Origin: DYFT01 sp041695085
GTDB taxonomy: Bacteria > Bacteroidota > Ignavibacteria > UBA10030
NCBI GenBank assembly: GCA_041695085.1
Contig: JBGFRO010000009.1
Span: forward strand, 62,001 to 126,000
Direction: 5' to 3'
DNA: 64,000 bases
Of this stretch, positions 50,267 to 59,546 are shown piece after piece (position 1 is the stretch's first letter; the number at the start of each line of letters is the position of its first letter). The position numbers and the translations under genes are program-made. The notes below the pieces were generated by a model that was not told the origin of the DNA, did not search any database, and was given only the letters and a program-made list of their open reading frames with translations.

Positions 50267-51009
50267 GCACATCACCAAAGCTGAAGTACGGCTTCGCCTC
50301 GCTCCTCGTGTTTGCCGTGGGTCTCGTGATTGCTTCTAATCTCTGGAAATCGAGTCTCAAAGTGCGGCGTGTTGTCGTCGAAGGTAATCGGATCGTAGAG
50401 GCGGGGGAGATTCTCCAGCTCGTCAAGATTCCCAAAGAGACTCAACTCCACGCAGTCGACCTGATGGAAGTGCGGAAAAATGTATTGAATCATTACTTCA
50501 TCAAAGAGGCAGTGGTTGAACGAGATCCGCCTGCAACCGTGCGAATCGCCGTCACGGAACGATTGCCGCTTGCGATCGTGCATGCGGAACAGATGCTGTA
50601 TGTGGATGAGGATGGTGTGGTCCTTCCCCATTCCATCTCGAAAGAACTGTTCGACCTGCCGGTGCTCAGCGGACTTCCCGCCGGGTCTTTACCCAAACCG
50701 GGAACGACACTTCAGAATCACGATATCCGGGAAGCGTTGCAGATTCTTGCCGCCTCGAAGCTTGTGAACAACGAATTGTACCATTTCATCTCCGAAGTCC
50801 GGTTGCGCAACGGCGGTGATATCGTTCTCTACGCCGCTGAAGGGGGTGTGCCGATCATATTTGGGAGGGGGGAAATTGCGAGCAAACTTGTTCGCCTTGA
50901 AGTGTTTTGGAATGAAGTTGTTCGTCGGCACGGATCCGAGTTGCTGCAGTATGTCGATCTTCGTTTCGAGGATCAGGTTGTCGTTCGCTGGAATCAGAAA
51001 AAAGGATAA
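50263..51009 (+). CDS. ftsQ: Cell division protein FtsQ/DivIB with POTRA domain
   Basis: The 248-residue protein has one N-terminal membrane segment (about 7-26: FASLLVFAVGLVIASNLW), then a POTRA domain (about 30-100: VRRVVVEGNRIVEAGEIL and later VERDPPATVRIAVTERLPLA) and a beta domain. This is the FtsQ layout. It recruits FtsL, FtsB and later divisome proteins in the periplasm. The GTG start overlaps the murB stop as GTGA. It lies before ftsA, the standard order. Confidence 0.88.
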   Translation: MSTSPKLKYGFASLLVFAVGLVIASNLWKSSLKVRRVVVEGNRIVEAGEILQLVKIPKETQLHAVDLMEVRKNVLNHYFIKEAVVERDPPATVRIAVTERLPLAIVHAEQMLYVDEDGVVLPHSISKELFDLPVLSGLPAGSLPKPGTTLQNHDIREALQILAASKLVNNELYHFISEVRLRNGGDIVLYAAEGGVPIIFGRGEIASKLVRLEVFWNEVVRRHGSELLQYVDLRFEDQVVVRWNQKKG

Positions 51010-51077
51010 AACCGTCGCCGTCTTCCGGATCGGGCGCGGCGGTCGATACGTCAACGATCCCAAGGAGAATGTTTTCC

Positions 51078-52328
51078 ATGAGCAATGATATTGCCGTTGG
51101 TCTCGATATTGGAACAACAAAAGTGTGTGCCATCGTCGCTTCGCCGGATGAGAACAATCCGGGGAAGCTGAACATTTTGGGTATTGGCCGTAGTCCCTCT
51201 GACGGATTGACGCGCGGCGTCGTCACAAACATTGAAAAGACCGTCCGTTCCATCCAGATGGCCGTTGCTGAAGCACAAGCTCAGTCGGGAGTCAAAATCA
51301 GTTCCGTTACCGTCGGTATTGCGGGTGATCACATCCAGAGCTTCCAAAGCCGCGGCGTCGTAGCGATCAGTCGGCCGGACAACGAGATTTCACAGGAGGA
51401 CGTCGAGCGGCTCATTGAAGATACGAAGCGCGTCGCATTGCCGTCCGATCGAAAGATCATCCATGTCATTCCCCAACAGTTCATCGTGGATGGACAAGAT
51501 AGCATTTATGACCCGGTGGGCATGTCGGGCGTGCGGATGGAAGCGGTTGTGCACATCATTACGGGACTTGTTACTGCCGCGCAGAACATTTACAAGTGCG
51601 TTCAACGAGCCGGATTACATGTGAACGACATGGTTCTCGAACCGCTCGCATCGAGCTATGCTGTGTTGGATGATGAGGAAAAGGAAGTCGGCGTTGCCCT
51701 GCTAGACATCGGGGGAGGAACGACCGATCTCGCCGTGTTCGAAGAGCGAACGATCCGGCACACGGCGGTCATTGGCGTCGCCGGCAAGAAAGTGACAGAT
51801 GATATCCGCAAAGGACTCGGTATCCTGACGGAGCAGGCGGAGAAAATCAAAATGGAACATGGCTACGCTTTTATGCCTGCCATCGTGAACAACGAACCGA
51901 TCATTTTGCCGGGAATCGGCGGCAGGGCGCCAATTGAAATCGACAAGCGATTGCTCTGTCAGGTGATCCAACCGCGTATGGAGGAGATTTTGGAGATTGC
52001 GGCAATGGAGATCAAGCGGTCGGGCTACTCGAAACATCTCTCAGCGGGCGTGGTGCTCACCGGCGGCGGTTCGCTCATCAAAGGGACGGCCGATCTGGCC
52101 CGTGAAGTGCTCGGCATGCCGGTGAAGATCGGCATCCCCAGCGGCTTTAGTGCGGGCCTCGTCCGCGAGATCGAAAATCCGATCTATGCAACCGGAGTTG
52201 GGTTGGTGATGCATGAATTGCGTCATCGTGATCGCTCCGCCATCACTGCCGCCGTCACCCCCGAAAAAGGGAAAGGCTCCGTGAAAAGCATTTTCAATCG
52301 GATGAAAACATGGTTTGATGAGTTGTAG
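51078..52328 (+). CDS. ftsA: Cell division actin-like protein FtsA
   Basis: The 416-residue actin-like ATPase has the phosphate 1 motif GLDIGTTKVCAIV, a 1C domain, phosphate 2 LLDIGGGTTDLAVFEE, adenosine motif VVLTGGGSLIKG and a C-terminal amphipathic helix (SIFNRMKTWFDEL) that tethers FtsZ to the membrane. I prefer ATG 51078 because AAGGAG is ten bases upstream; ATG 51069 is only one base from that site. In most dcw clusters ftsZ follows directly; here a small extra gene lies between them. Confidence 0.94.
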   Translation: MSNDIAVGLDIGTTKVCAIVASPDENNPGKLNILGIGRSPSDGLTRGVVTNIEKTVRSIQMAVAEAQAQSGVKISSVTVGIAGDHIQSFQSRGVVAISRPDNEISQEDVERLIEDTKRVALPSDRKIIHVIPQQFIVDGQDSIYDPVGMSGVRMEAVVHIITGLVTAAQNIYKCVQRAGLHVNDMVLEPLASSYAVLDDEEKEVGVALLDIGGGTTDLAVFEERTIRHTAVIGVAGKKVTDDIRKGLGILTEQAEKIKMEHGYAFMPAIVNNEPIILPGIGGRAPIEIDKRLLCQVIQPRMEEILEIAAMEIKRSGYSKHLSAGVVLTGGGSLIKGTADLAREVLGMPVKIGIPSGFSAGLVREIENPIYATGVGLVMHELRHRDRSAITAAVTPEKGKGSVKSIFNRMKTWFDEL

Positions 52329-52334
52329 TCGAGC

Positions 52335-52370
52335 TGGCAGAATGCGGATAGCAGACGGCAGATAGCAGAC
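52335..52370. repeat. CTGC-type repeat block (left of the four-helix-bundle gene)
   Basis: GGCAGAATGCGGATAGCAG and GGCAGATAGCAGAC are the reverse complement of TCTGC-TATCTGCC-type units. With the block at 52922-52950 they bracket the four-helix-bundle gene in inverted orientation, and a third block lies at 11355-11382. Confidence 0.5.
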
Positions 52371-52454
52371 AATACGCGCTTGAGGACAGACTGTAGAAAT
52401 AGCATAAGAAGCAGCGAGCAGCCTGTAAACAGCAAAAAAGATGAGCGACAAACG

Positions 52455-52808
52455 ATGCACAATTTCCGCAAGCTAAAAGTGTACCAGCACGCATTGGAAT
52501 TCACGAGATCGGTTCGCCTCGCAACTGAATCGTTTCCGAAACATGAAATGTTCGCGCTCACGGCACAATTTCGGAGGGCCGCTGATTCCATCGTGTTGAA
52601 CATTGCCGAGGGGGCCGGGAATCGATCTGACAGGGAGTTCGCCAAATTCTTAGATTACTCCATTCGGTCCGGACATGAGTGCATTGGATGTATCGATATT
52701 GCAGTAGTCAACAAATACCTCGACGCAAAAACGCAAGACGGTCTTTTCAAGCAGGCAGATGAATTGATCGCGATGCTCATTGGTTTCCAGAGGTCATTAC
52801 AAAAATAG
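52455..52808 (+). CDS. Four-helix-bundle protein (S23/IVP type)
   Basis: The 117-residue protein has the family pattern FRKLKVYQHALEFTRSV, FALTAQFRRAADSIVLNIAEGAGNRS, EFAKFLDYSIRSGHECIGCI and a final helix DELIAMLIGFQRSL. The family was first seen as proteins of 23S rRNA intervening sequences and includes the diversity-generating-retroelement accessory protein Avd. Cellular roles are mostly unknown. It sits between ftsA and ftsZ on the same strand, an unusual place, and is bracketed by CTGC-type repeat blocks, suggesting it arrived as a mobile cassette. No reverse transcriptase is nearby. Confidence 0.85.
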   Translation: MHNFRKLKVYQHALEFTRSVRLATESFPKHEMFALTAQFRRAADSIVLNIAEGAGNRSDREFAKFLDYSIRSGHECIGCIDIAVVNKYLDAKTQDGLFKQADELIAMLIGFQRSLQK

Positions 52809-52921
52809 GAGCTATCGGAAATCTGATGTCTGTAAAACGGATGGCGGTTTCCCTTACGTCGTATGCATGTTTTACAGAGAGTTGCCGCTCAGTCACTTTT
52901 TTCGAAGACGAATCGTCTGCA

Positions 52922-52950
52922 CTCTGCAAACTGTTATCTGCAAACTGAGA
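52922..52950. repeat. CTGC-type repeat block (right of the four-helix-bundle gene)
   Basis: CTCTGCAAACTG and TTATCTGCAAACTGAG repeat the unit found at 11355-11382 on the same strand (TCTGCCAACTGTAATCTGC). It lies about 50 bases before the ftsZ start, so part of the ftsZ upstream region now comes from repeat sequence. Confidence 0.5.
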
Positions 52951-53000
52951 GATTTCACAACCAACCACCCCTCTCACCAACAACAAAAGGAGACTGCACC

Positions 53001-54176
53001 GTGATAGAACTCGACACCATGGCGAACCGCGGGGCGAAAATTCGAGTGGTCGGCGTTGGCGGCGGCGGTACGAACGCTGTCAACAGCATGATCGACAAAG
53101 GATTGGTCGGCGTTGATTTCATCGCCATCAATACCGATCTACAAGCCCTGGAGCGCAGCCAGGCACCCCACAAGATTCAGGTGGGCAAAAATTTAACGCG
53201 CGGACTCGGTGCCGGTGCCGATCCCTCTATCGGACACCGCGCCGTCGAAGAGGACCGCGAGGAAATCGCCCGCATGCTCACCGGCAGCGATATGGTCTTC
53301 GTCACCGCCGGCATGGGAGGCGGCACCGGCACAGGAGGCGCACCGATGGTGGCAAACATCGCGAAGAGCCTCGGCGCTCTCGTGGTCGGCATCGTCACCA
53401 AACCGTTCAACAGCGAAGGCAAGAAACGGATGCTGCAGGCCGAAGAGGGAATCGAAGAGATGAAGAAGCAGGTGGATACTCTCATCGTCATCCCCAATCA
53501 AAAGCTGCTCGATATCATCGACCGCAGTACACCGTTGCTCGAAGCATTTGAGCTGGCCAACCAAGTTCTCTACAATGCTACCCGCGGCATTTCCGAGCTG
53601 ATCGTTGTGCCCGGACTCATCAACGTCGACTTTGCGGATGTGCGAACGATTATGCGCGAGATGGGAGACGCGTTGATGGGAAGCGGCGTTGCCAAAGGCG
53701 ACAACCGCGCGGTGGAAGCTGCGAACATGGCGATCAGCAGCCCGCTGCTCGACGGCGTCTCCATCGCCGGCGCACAGGGCATTCTGGTCAACATCACCGG
53801 CGGGCGCAATATGACGCTGGTGGAGGTCGACGAAGCCACCGGCATCATCCACGATGCTGCAGGCGACGAAGCGAACGTCATCCTCGGAACCGTCATTGAC
53901 GAAAATCTGACGGATGAAATCATGGTCACCGTCATCGCAACGGGCTTCAATAAAAAAGCGGCAGCCGTGAAGGCTCCACCGAAGCCGGCAGCCAAATTGA
54001 TCGATCGCATCCCGTCGGGCCCCGCCGATCTGCAGAAACTGGATGAACCGACCTTCCTTCGTCGCGGCATCGACATCTCTATCAACGCACAACGCGATCT
54101 GCATCGCAGCGAAGATGAGAAAATCGATAAGGTCGATCCGGATAAGCCGGCCTTCTTGCGAAAGATCATGGATTGA
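53001..54176 (+). CDS. ftsZ: Cell division tubulin-like GTPase FtsZ
   Basis: The 391-residue protein contains IRVVGVGGGGTNAVNSMI, the tubulin signature GMGGGTGTGGAP, the T7-loop GLINVDFADVRTIM and a C-terminal tail ending PAFLRKIMD, which should bind FtsA. It assembles into the Z ring under GTP. The GTG at 53001 is preceded by AAAAGGAGA, a good ribosome-binding site; the frame could be read from further upstream but that would give an atypical N-terminus. A strong terminator follows, closing the cluster. Confidence 0.96.
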   Translation: MIELDTMANRGAKIRVVGVGGGGTNAVNSMIDKGLVGVDFIAINTDLQALERSQAPHKIQVGKNLTRGLGAGADPSIGHRAVEEDREEIARMLTGSDMVFVTAGMGGGTGTGGAPMVANIAKSLGALVVGIVTKPFNSEGKKRMLQAEEGIEEMKKQVDTLIVIPNQKLLDIIDRSTPLLEAFELANQVLYNATRGISELIVVPGLINVDFADVRTIMREMGDALMGSGVAKGDNRAVEAANMAISSPLLDGVSIAGAQGILVNITGGRNMTLVEVDEATGIIHDAAGDEANVILGTVIDENLTDEIMVTVIATGFNKKAAAVKAPPKPAAKLIDRIPSGPADLQKLDEPTFLRRGIDISINAQRDLHRSEDEKIDKVDPDKPAFLRKIMD

Positions 54177-54252
54177 TCGGGACGTTTTGCTTCTCCGTTT
54201 GTGGTACAGCGATGAACAGATCCCGCGTTCCTCCCCCTATGTCTCCTTTGAT

Positions 54253-54299
54253 TCCGGTTCCGGATCTTGCGCACTCCGGAACCGGAGTTTTCTTTTTGT
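54253..54299 (+). terminator. Rho-independent terminator of the dcw cluster
   Basis: TCCGGTTCCGGA and TCCGGAACCGGA form a stem of at least 11 bases around a ten-base loop, followed by GTTTTCTTTTT. It is about 75 bases after the ftsZ stop and ends the dcw transcript. Confidence 0.88.
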
Positions 54300-54444
54300 G
54301 AGGGAAACAGTTCTCTTTTTTAGCGTGAGCTGCGTGTCGTTCATCCGGCAGCGATTGCTTCTCACCTCCCCTTTCCCTACATTTTTTCACCAATCGCGCT
54401 CCATGTGAAGAAGACAGACGCATCAAAAGGACACTCAACCGCAC

Positions 54445-55122
54445 ATGTTTCATCGGTCATTTCAGCTTTTGCTCCTCTTTGCTTTCCTGACAGCGACACC
54501 TCTCACAGAAGCGCAGACACGTATCGAAAGCCAGTTCCGCATCGCACGGCTGAAGTACAGTGGCGGAGGAGATTGGTACAACGATCCGTCCGCCGAGGTG
54601 AACCTCCTCCGCTTCGTTGCCGAGCATACGAACATCGACGTCGATCCACGGTACGAGTTCGTTGAGGTTTCCAGCGACAAGCTCTTTTCGTATCCGATGC
54701 TCTTCCTCACAGGCCACGGGAACATCGTTTTTAGCGACTCTGAAGTGCAACGCCTGCGCACCTATCTGCTCAATGGCGGCTTCCTGTACGCCGACGACGA
54801 TTACGGCATGGACAAATCCTTTCGCAGGGAAATGAAGAAGATTTTTCCGGATCAAGAATTGATCGAACTTCCCTTTTCGTACGGTCTGTACTCCTGTCAT
54901 TTCGCCTTCCCCAACGGCGTCCCCAAAACGCATCAGCATGACAATAAGCCCCCACAAGGATTCGGCCTCTTTGTAGAGGGACGACTCGTTGTCTACTACA
55001 CTTACGAATCGAACCCGAGCGACGGCTGGGCTGATGCCGAAATTCACGGAAATCCTGAATCGACACGGCAGGAGGCTTTGCGGTTCGGAACAAATATCGT
55101 CGTCTGGGCGTTGAGCCGATGA
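54445..55122 (+). CDS. Exported DUF4159-domain protein
   Basis: The 225-residue protein has a signal peptide (to about residue 25: LTATPLTEAQT) and then the DUF4159 pattern: FRIARLKYSGGGDWYNDPSAEVNLLRFVAEHT, PMLFLTGHGNIVFSD, GGFLYADDDYGMD and GLYSCHFAF. The fold is related to glutamine-amidotransferase-like domains but catalytic residues are not apparent. Family members lie in Bat/aerotolerance-type clusters in Bacteroidota. The DUF4175 gene follows 77 bases later on the same strand. The role is probably structural or envelope related. Confidence 0.8.
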   Translation: MFHRSFQLLLLFAFLTATPLTEAQTRIESQFRIARLKYSGGGDWYNDPSAEVNLLRFVAEHTNIDVDPRYEFVEVSSDKLFSYPMLFLTGHGNIVFSDSEVQRLRTYLLNGGFLYADDDYGMDKSFRREMKKIFPDQELIELPFSYGLYSCHFAFPNGVPKTHQHDNKPPQGFGLFVEGRLVVYYTYESNPSDGWADAEIHGNPESTRQEALRFGTNIVVWALSR

Positions 55123-55199
55123 CGACACATCTTTAACACGATGGAATAGGTTTCAACGTTGCCCTCATCATTTGATCGCTTCCGAGAAATCGAGATGAA

Positions 55200-58100
55200 G
55201 TGCTTGCAGAAAACGTCGTGACTGGCTCCACCAACATATTGCATGAGATTGAAGAGCGTCTCTCGGCGGTGCGTTCACTTCAAATGCGCACCGAACTGAA
55301 GTCGCACATTCTCACCTTCAGCACCGCTACTCTTCTTAGCCTGACTGCAGCGGGCTTTCTTGAACTCATCTTCCGTTTTAACGCCGCCGGCCGTACCGTT
55401 CTTTTCTTCTCTGCTCTGCTCCTTCTGGCAACGCTCCTGGTGCGCAACGTTATCATCCCAGTTCTTCGCTCACTTGGATGGTTAAGCGTACCTGACAACT
55501 TCGAGCTCGCTGAGAAGATTGGTTCCCACTTTCCTGCTATCAAAGACCGGTTGCTCAATCTGCTCCAGCTGCACGAAGAGCTTCGTTCCGGCCGATCGCT
55601 TTACTCACCGGAGCTGATCGACGCGTCATTCCAGGACCTCGCCTCAGTAGTTCGACCCCTCGATTTCCAAACCACGGTCGACTCCTCATCGGTCAGGAAA
55701 TCCCTCCGCCACTTCGGCATGGTGGTCACCGGTGTCTTCCTCCTTGTCCTCTCGTCTCCGACAGGACTGCTCGAAGCCTACGGTCGCTTGCTTGCATTCC
55801 GGCAGGAATTTACAGCCCCCACCGCTTATGACTTCGAGGTCCATCCCGGTAATGCCGACGTTGTGAAAGGGGAACACGTTGAAGTGCGTATTCGCGTGCA
55901 TTCCAATACAACGGCTCCCCTGCCGACGTCAGGATTGGAACTATTCTATCAACCTGAAGGACAAGCGATGGCCGAGCATAAGCAGGTGCGTGCGGATTCG
56001 ACAGGCGTTTTCACAACAACACTTACAAACCTCCGCAGTACGACGGAGTATTATGTGAAGCTCGATGGTGTCGAAAGCGATCGCTACACATTGACGGTGG
56101 TTGATCTTCCGGTCCTGCGATCTTTTCAGGTTCGACTCGATTATCCTTCCTACACTCAACTTCCTCCGCGCATGCAAGATGAGTTTGTTGGTGATGTGAC
56201 CGCACTCGCCGGCACGCGCGTCTCACTTTCGGGAACCGTCAGTAAAGAGATCGTTGAAGGAAAGATCATCTTCGACTCAACAAGAACAATTCCGTTGGGA
56301 GTTCGTGACGATCTCTTTTCGGGAGGCTTCATCGTCGAATCGGATGGACAGTATCACATCGAAGTGCGGGATGAGTTATCGCTTACCAACCCGAATCCGA
56401 TCCGGTACCAGGTTCGCGTCGTTCCGGACGAACATCCTACGGTCACGATTCTCGAGCCGGGAAGAAATCTCGACATCGCGGGAACACAATCGCTGCCATT
56501 GCTGATTCAGGCAAAGGACGATTTCGGAATTACGGTCATCCGGCTGGCGCATCGATTGATCCACTCCCGTTACGAGCCGCCGCAACAGACCTACCGCTTC
56601 ATTCCAATTCCGTTTGCTCCGCGTCGAGAAGGAGCGATGGAAGTTGCGTTCGCATGGGATCTCTCCCCCCTCAGTCTCGTACCTGAAGACGTTGTGGAGT
56701 ATTACGTCGAAGTGTTCGACAACGACGCGGTGCGGGGTCCCAAAAGTGGGCGAAGTCAGACGTATCTGCTTCGACTCCCTTCGCTGGAGGAGGTGTTTGC
56801 CGAAGCCGAGCAGGGTCAGGAACAATCGCTCGAACAGCTGAAACAATCCCTCGATGAAGCGAAACAGTTGAAGGAGAAATTGGAATCGATCAGCCAAGAT
56901 TTCAAAACGAACAAGCCGATGGACTGGCAGCAACAGAAGAAGTTGGAGGAGATGTCAAAGAAGTACAACGAGCTCCAACAAAGGCTTGCTGAGGCACAAC
57001 AGACGCTCGATGAAGTGGTGCAGAAGATGGATCAACAGAACATCCTCTCACAGGAAACGATGGAGAAGTATCTCGAACTGCAGCAACTGTTCGAGCAACT
57101 TGACTCCGGCGAGCTTCAACAGATTTTGAAGCAGATGCAGCAGGCGATGCAGAACGTCAACCGCGAACAATTGCAGCAGGCACTTCAGTCGATGACATTT
57201 TCCGAGGAACGGTTCCGGCAGAGTATCGAGCGGACCATCGAACTGTTGAAACGCATTCAGATCGAGCAGAAGCTCGATGAGGTCAGGAAACGAGCCGAAA
57301 CATTGCTGCAGCAGCAGGAGGAGCTTCTCGATCAAACCGAGCGTGCACAAGGAGATCAGAAACAGCTTGACGAATTGGCACACCAGCAGCGCGAACTGGC
57401 CGAACAAGAGAAGAAGTTGGAAGAGGCGATGACCGATCTGGAAAGCCGGATGGAGCAGTTTCCCTTAGAGATGCCGGTGGATCAATTTCAGCAGACGCGG
57501 CAGCAGCTTCAACAACAGGCCGTGCCGCAGAAGATGCAGCAAGCGAGCGAGATGATGGCGGGGGGTCAGCCGCAGCAAGCGATGGAGAATCAAGAACAAG
57601 CCGCCCAGAGCCTGAAAGAGGCCCAACAGGGTCTGTCTTCATTGCAGCAACAGATGATGCAACAGCAGCTCCAGTATGTTCTCAATGAAATGCGCAAAGC
57701 TACCAACAACCTGCTGGAGCTTTCGAAGCGGCAGGAGTCGTTGAAGCATCAGTCGCAATCCGCTCCCCCCAATTCTCCGCAGCTCCGACAAAATGCACAG
57801 GATCAACTGCGGACGATGCAGGATTTGGGAAACGTGGTCCGCGGCTTAACTGAGCTTGCGAAACGCTCATTCGCCGTCACGCCGGAGATGGGCAAAGCGA
57901 TCGGTGAGGCATTTCAGAAAATGCAAGGCGCGATGAATAATCTGGAAGCACGGAATGGATTCATGGCCTCTCAGGAGCAGGGGGCGGCGATGAGTTCGCT
58001 TAACAAGGCCGCGATGGAAATGCAACAAGCGATGCAGAATCTCATGAAGGGGGGCGGCGGTGGAGGAGCCGGAGGCTTGATGCAGCAACTCCAGGCGATG

Positions 58101-58598
58101 GCTGGCCAGCAACAATCGATCAATATGCAAACGCAGCAGATGCGGGCAGCAGCTGAAGCCGCGCGACTAGCGGTGGAGCAAGAGGCCGTGCGCAAGTCGC
58201 TTGAGCAATTGAATCGCGAAGCACAGGCCAGTGTGGAGGGAAGACGAATTTTAGGCGATTTAGACGAGATCGCCCGGGAAATGCAGGAAGTTGTTCGCAA
58301 CCTCGAGCAGAACAATGTCAATCCGGAAACGATACGAAAACAAGAACGGATTCTTTCACGCCTGCTCGATGCCTCGCGATCGATGCGTGAACGTGACTTC
58401 GAGAAACGACGCCGTGCGGAGACCGGCCGTCAGATTGCACGCCAATCGCCTGCTGAGCTTGATCCATCGACGCTTGAAGGACGCAGTAGATTACGTGAAG
58501 ACCTGCTGAAGGCGATGGAACAGGGATATGCGCGGGATTACCAGGAGTTGATTCGCAAGTACTTCGAAGCGTTACAGAAAGCGGAAGTGAAGCGGTAA
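55200..58598 (+). CDS. Large membrane-anchored DUF4175-type coiled-coil protein
   Basis: The 1132-residue protein starts with GTG. It has two membrane segments near residues 42-60 and 67-88 and a third at about 165-185, a periplasmic beta-rich section to about 530, and then a long Glu/Gln-rich coiled coil (about 530-870) with heptads (QQQKKLEEMSKKYNELQQRL) followed by a glycine tract (GGGGGAGG, near 950) and helices to the end. This fits DUF4175 (PF13779), a family with no established function, usually beside DUF4159. Very long coiled coils suggest protein-protein scaffolding in the envelope. The Gln-rich region may be prone to slippage. Confidence 0.78.
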   Translation: MLAENVVTGSTNILHEIEERLSAVRSLQMRTELKSHILTFSTATLLSLTAAGFLELIFRFNAAGRTVLFFSALLLLATLLVRNVIIPVLRSLGWLSVPDNFELAEKIGSHFPAIKDRLLNLLQLHEELRSGRSLYSPELIDASFQDLASVVRPLDFQTTVDSSSVRKSLRHFGMVVTGVFLLVLSSPTGLLEAYGRLLAFRQEFTAPTAYDFEVHPGNADVVKGEHVEVRIRVHSNTTAPLPTSGLELFYQPEGQAMAEHKQVRADSTGVFTTTLTNLRSTTEYYVKLDGVESDRYTLTVVDLPVLRSFQVRLDYPSYTQLPPRMQDEFVGDVTALAGTRVSLSGTVSKEIVEGKIIFDSTRTIPLGVRDDLFSGGFIVESDGQYHIEVRDELSLTNPNPIRYQVRVVPDEHPTVTILEPGRNLDIAGTQSLPLLIQAKDDFGITVIRLAHRLIHSRYEPPQQTYRFIPIPFAPRREGAMEVAFAWDLSPLSLVPEDVVEYYVEVFDNDAVRGPKSGRSQTYLLRLPSLEEVFAEAEQGQEQSLEQLKQSLDEAKQLKEKLESISQDFKTNKPMDWQQQKKLEEMSKKYNELQQRLAEAQQTLDEVVQKMDQQNILSQETMEKYLELQQLFEQLDSGELQQILKQMQQAMQNVNREQLQQALQSMTFSEERFRQSIERTIELLKRIQIEQKLDEVRKRAETLLQQQEELLDQTERAQGDQKQLDELAHQQRELAEQEKKLEEAMTDLESRMEQFPLEMPVDQFQQTRQQLQQQAVPQKMQQASEMMAGGQPQQAMENQEQAAQSLKEAQQGLSSLQQQMMQQQLQYVLNEMRKATNNLLELSKRQESLKHQSQSAPPNSPQLRQNAQDQLRTMQDLGNVVRGLTELAKRSFAVTPEMGKAIGEAFQKMQGAMNNLEARNGFMASQEQGAAMSSLNKAAMEMQQAMQNLMKGGGGGGAGGLMQQLQAMAGQQQSINMQTQQMRAAAEAARLAVEQEAVRKSLEQLNREAQASVEGRRILGDLDEIAREMQEVVRNLEQNNVNPETIRKQERILSRLLDASRSMRERDFEKRRRAETGRQIARQSPAELDPSTLEGRSRLREDLLKAMEQGYARDYQELIRKYFEALQKAEVKR

Positions 58599-58642
58599 AC
58601 CGGTTTCGAGCCATTTCCGGCAAAATCATCTCCAACCGGATT

Positions 58643-58694
58643 GCGGAGTTCAGCATGGTCCCCAATCCACCGACGAAGTGGCGCTGAACTCCGC
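58643..58694. repeat. 12-bp inverted repeat between convergent genes
   Basis: GCGGAGTTCAGC (58643-58654) and GCTGAACTCCGC (58683-58694) are perfect complements around a 28-base spacer, in the gap between the DUF4175 gene and the convergent outer-membrane-like gene. It has no T run, so a terminator role is not clear. Confidence 0.5.
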
Positions 58695-58729
58695 CCCGGC
58701 TGAAGATTGCGTATCAAACCCACTCTCCT

Positions 58730-59431
58730 TCAGAGCCCCACACCAACAATCAGATACGATTGTTCAGCTTCCGGGTTAAGAATAAAGGAAGCGGAAAGCG
58801 GAAGGGAGAATGATTCTGTCACCTTCACCTGTCGGGAAAGAGTCACTCCCACATTGACGAAGGCACCCCGGTCCGTGCCATACCATGCCGATTTCTTCAA
58901 CGCAGATCCCGCAAAAAACAGAGCCCGCACTCCTTCCACGCTCACCGGATAGCCGACTTCGAGATAGGCCGAACGGTCGGGATCATTATGAACATTGACC
59001 AGTGCCTTGAATGCAATCGGAAACGATTCCGTTCCACTGTACGTCCCGCCCACCTCAAAGGTGTGAGCTCCTTTCCCCTCTCCTTGATAATTGAAATATT
59101 CAATCCCCGCGCTCGGATAGTAGTAATCGGTGGCAATAACGCCGATCGTTCCCACCGGCGACGTCACTTCAAAGGAAGCCCACAGGTCGTGCTCGGCAAA
59201 CGGAATTCCTGAGCCGGCGAAGCTGTACGCCCCCCACGTCCCTATCTTGAAATTCCCCACCGTCAGCGTCACGGAAGGCTGAAAGCTTGGTGAATTCCCA
59301 TAGTCGGTCCCTCGCCACACATATCGACTCAATATTTCCACACCGACGCTCACCTGCGCCGACATTGGCACAGGAAAGATGAGGATGAGGCTAACAAGTG
59401 AATACCGGAAGAGTTTTTCCCGAGTCCCCAT
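58730..59431 (-). CDS. Exported, probable outer-membrane beta-barrel protein
   Basis: The 233-residue protein starts at ATG 59431, supported by AAAGGAGATTGTT just upstream; longer frames reach into the amt gene and are rejected. It has a signal peptide (to about residue 30, PVPMSAQ) and a mature part rich in Gly, Tyr, Phe and alternating strands, beginning VSVGVEILSRYVWRGTDYG, a pattern seen in small TorF-like or porin-like outer-membrane proteins. It ends in YLIVGVGL. It lies 115 bases downstream of amt on the same strand, so it may take part in the same nitrogen-responsive operon. Function is not established. Confidence 0.7.
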   Translation of the reverse strand: MGTREKLFRYSLVSLILIFPVPMSAQVSVGVEILSRYVWRGTDYGNSPSFQPSVTLTVGNFKIGTWGAYSFAGSGIPFAEHDLWASFEVTSPVGTIGVIATDYYYPSAGIEYFNYQGEGKGAHTFEVGGTYSGTESFPIAFKALVNVHNDPDRSAYLEVGYPVSVEGVRALFFAGSALKKSAWYGTDRGAFVNVGVTLSRQVKVTESFSLPLSASFILNPEAEQSYLIVGVGL

Positions 59432-59546
59432 AACAATCTCCTTTTTTGGGTGGTAGATGAAAGTATTTGATGGGGACCATTTTTCGTCGAAGGATAGTTG
59501 GAAATCAAGTTCGCGGGCCGGCGTCAATCGGCCCACGGGGAGAAGA

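Noticed and set aside
55200..58598. Gln-rich repeats of the DUF4175 protein as a tandem DNA repeat array
   Set aside because: The CAG/CAA codons vary and there is no constant repeat unit; it is a coiled-coil composition effect.
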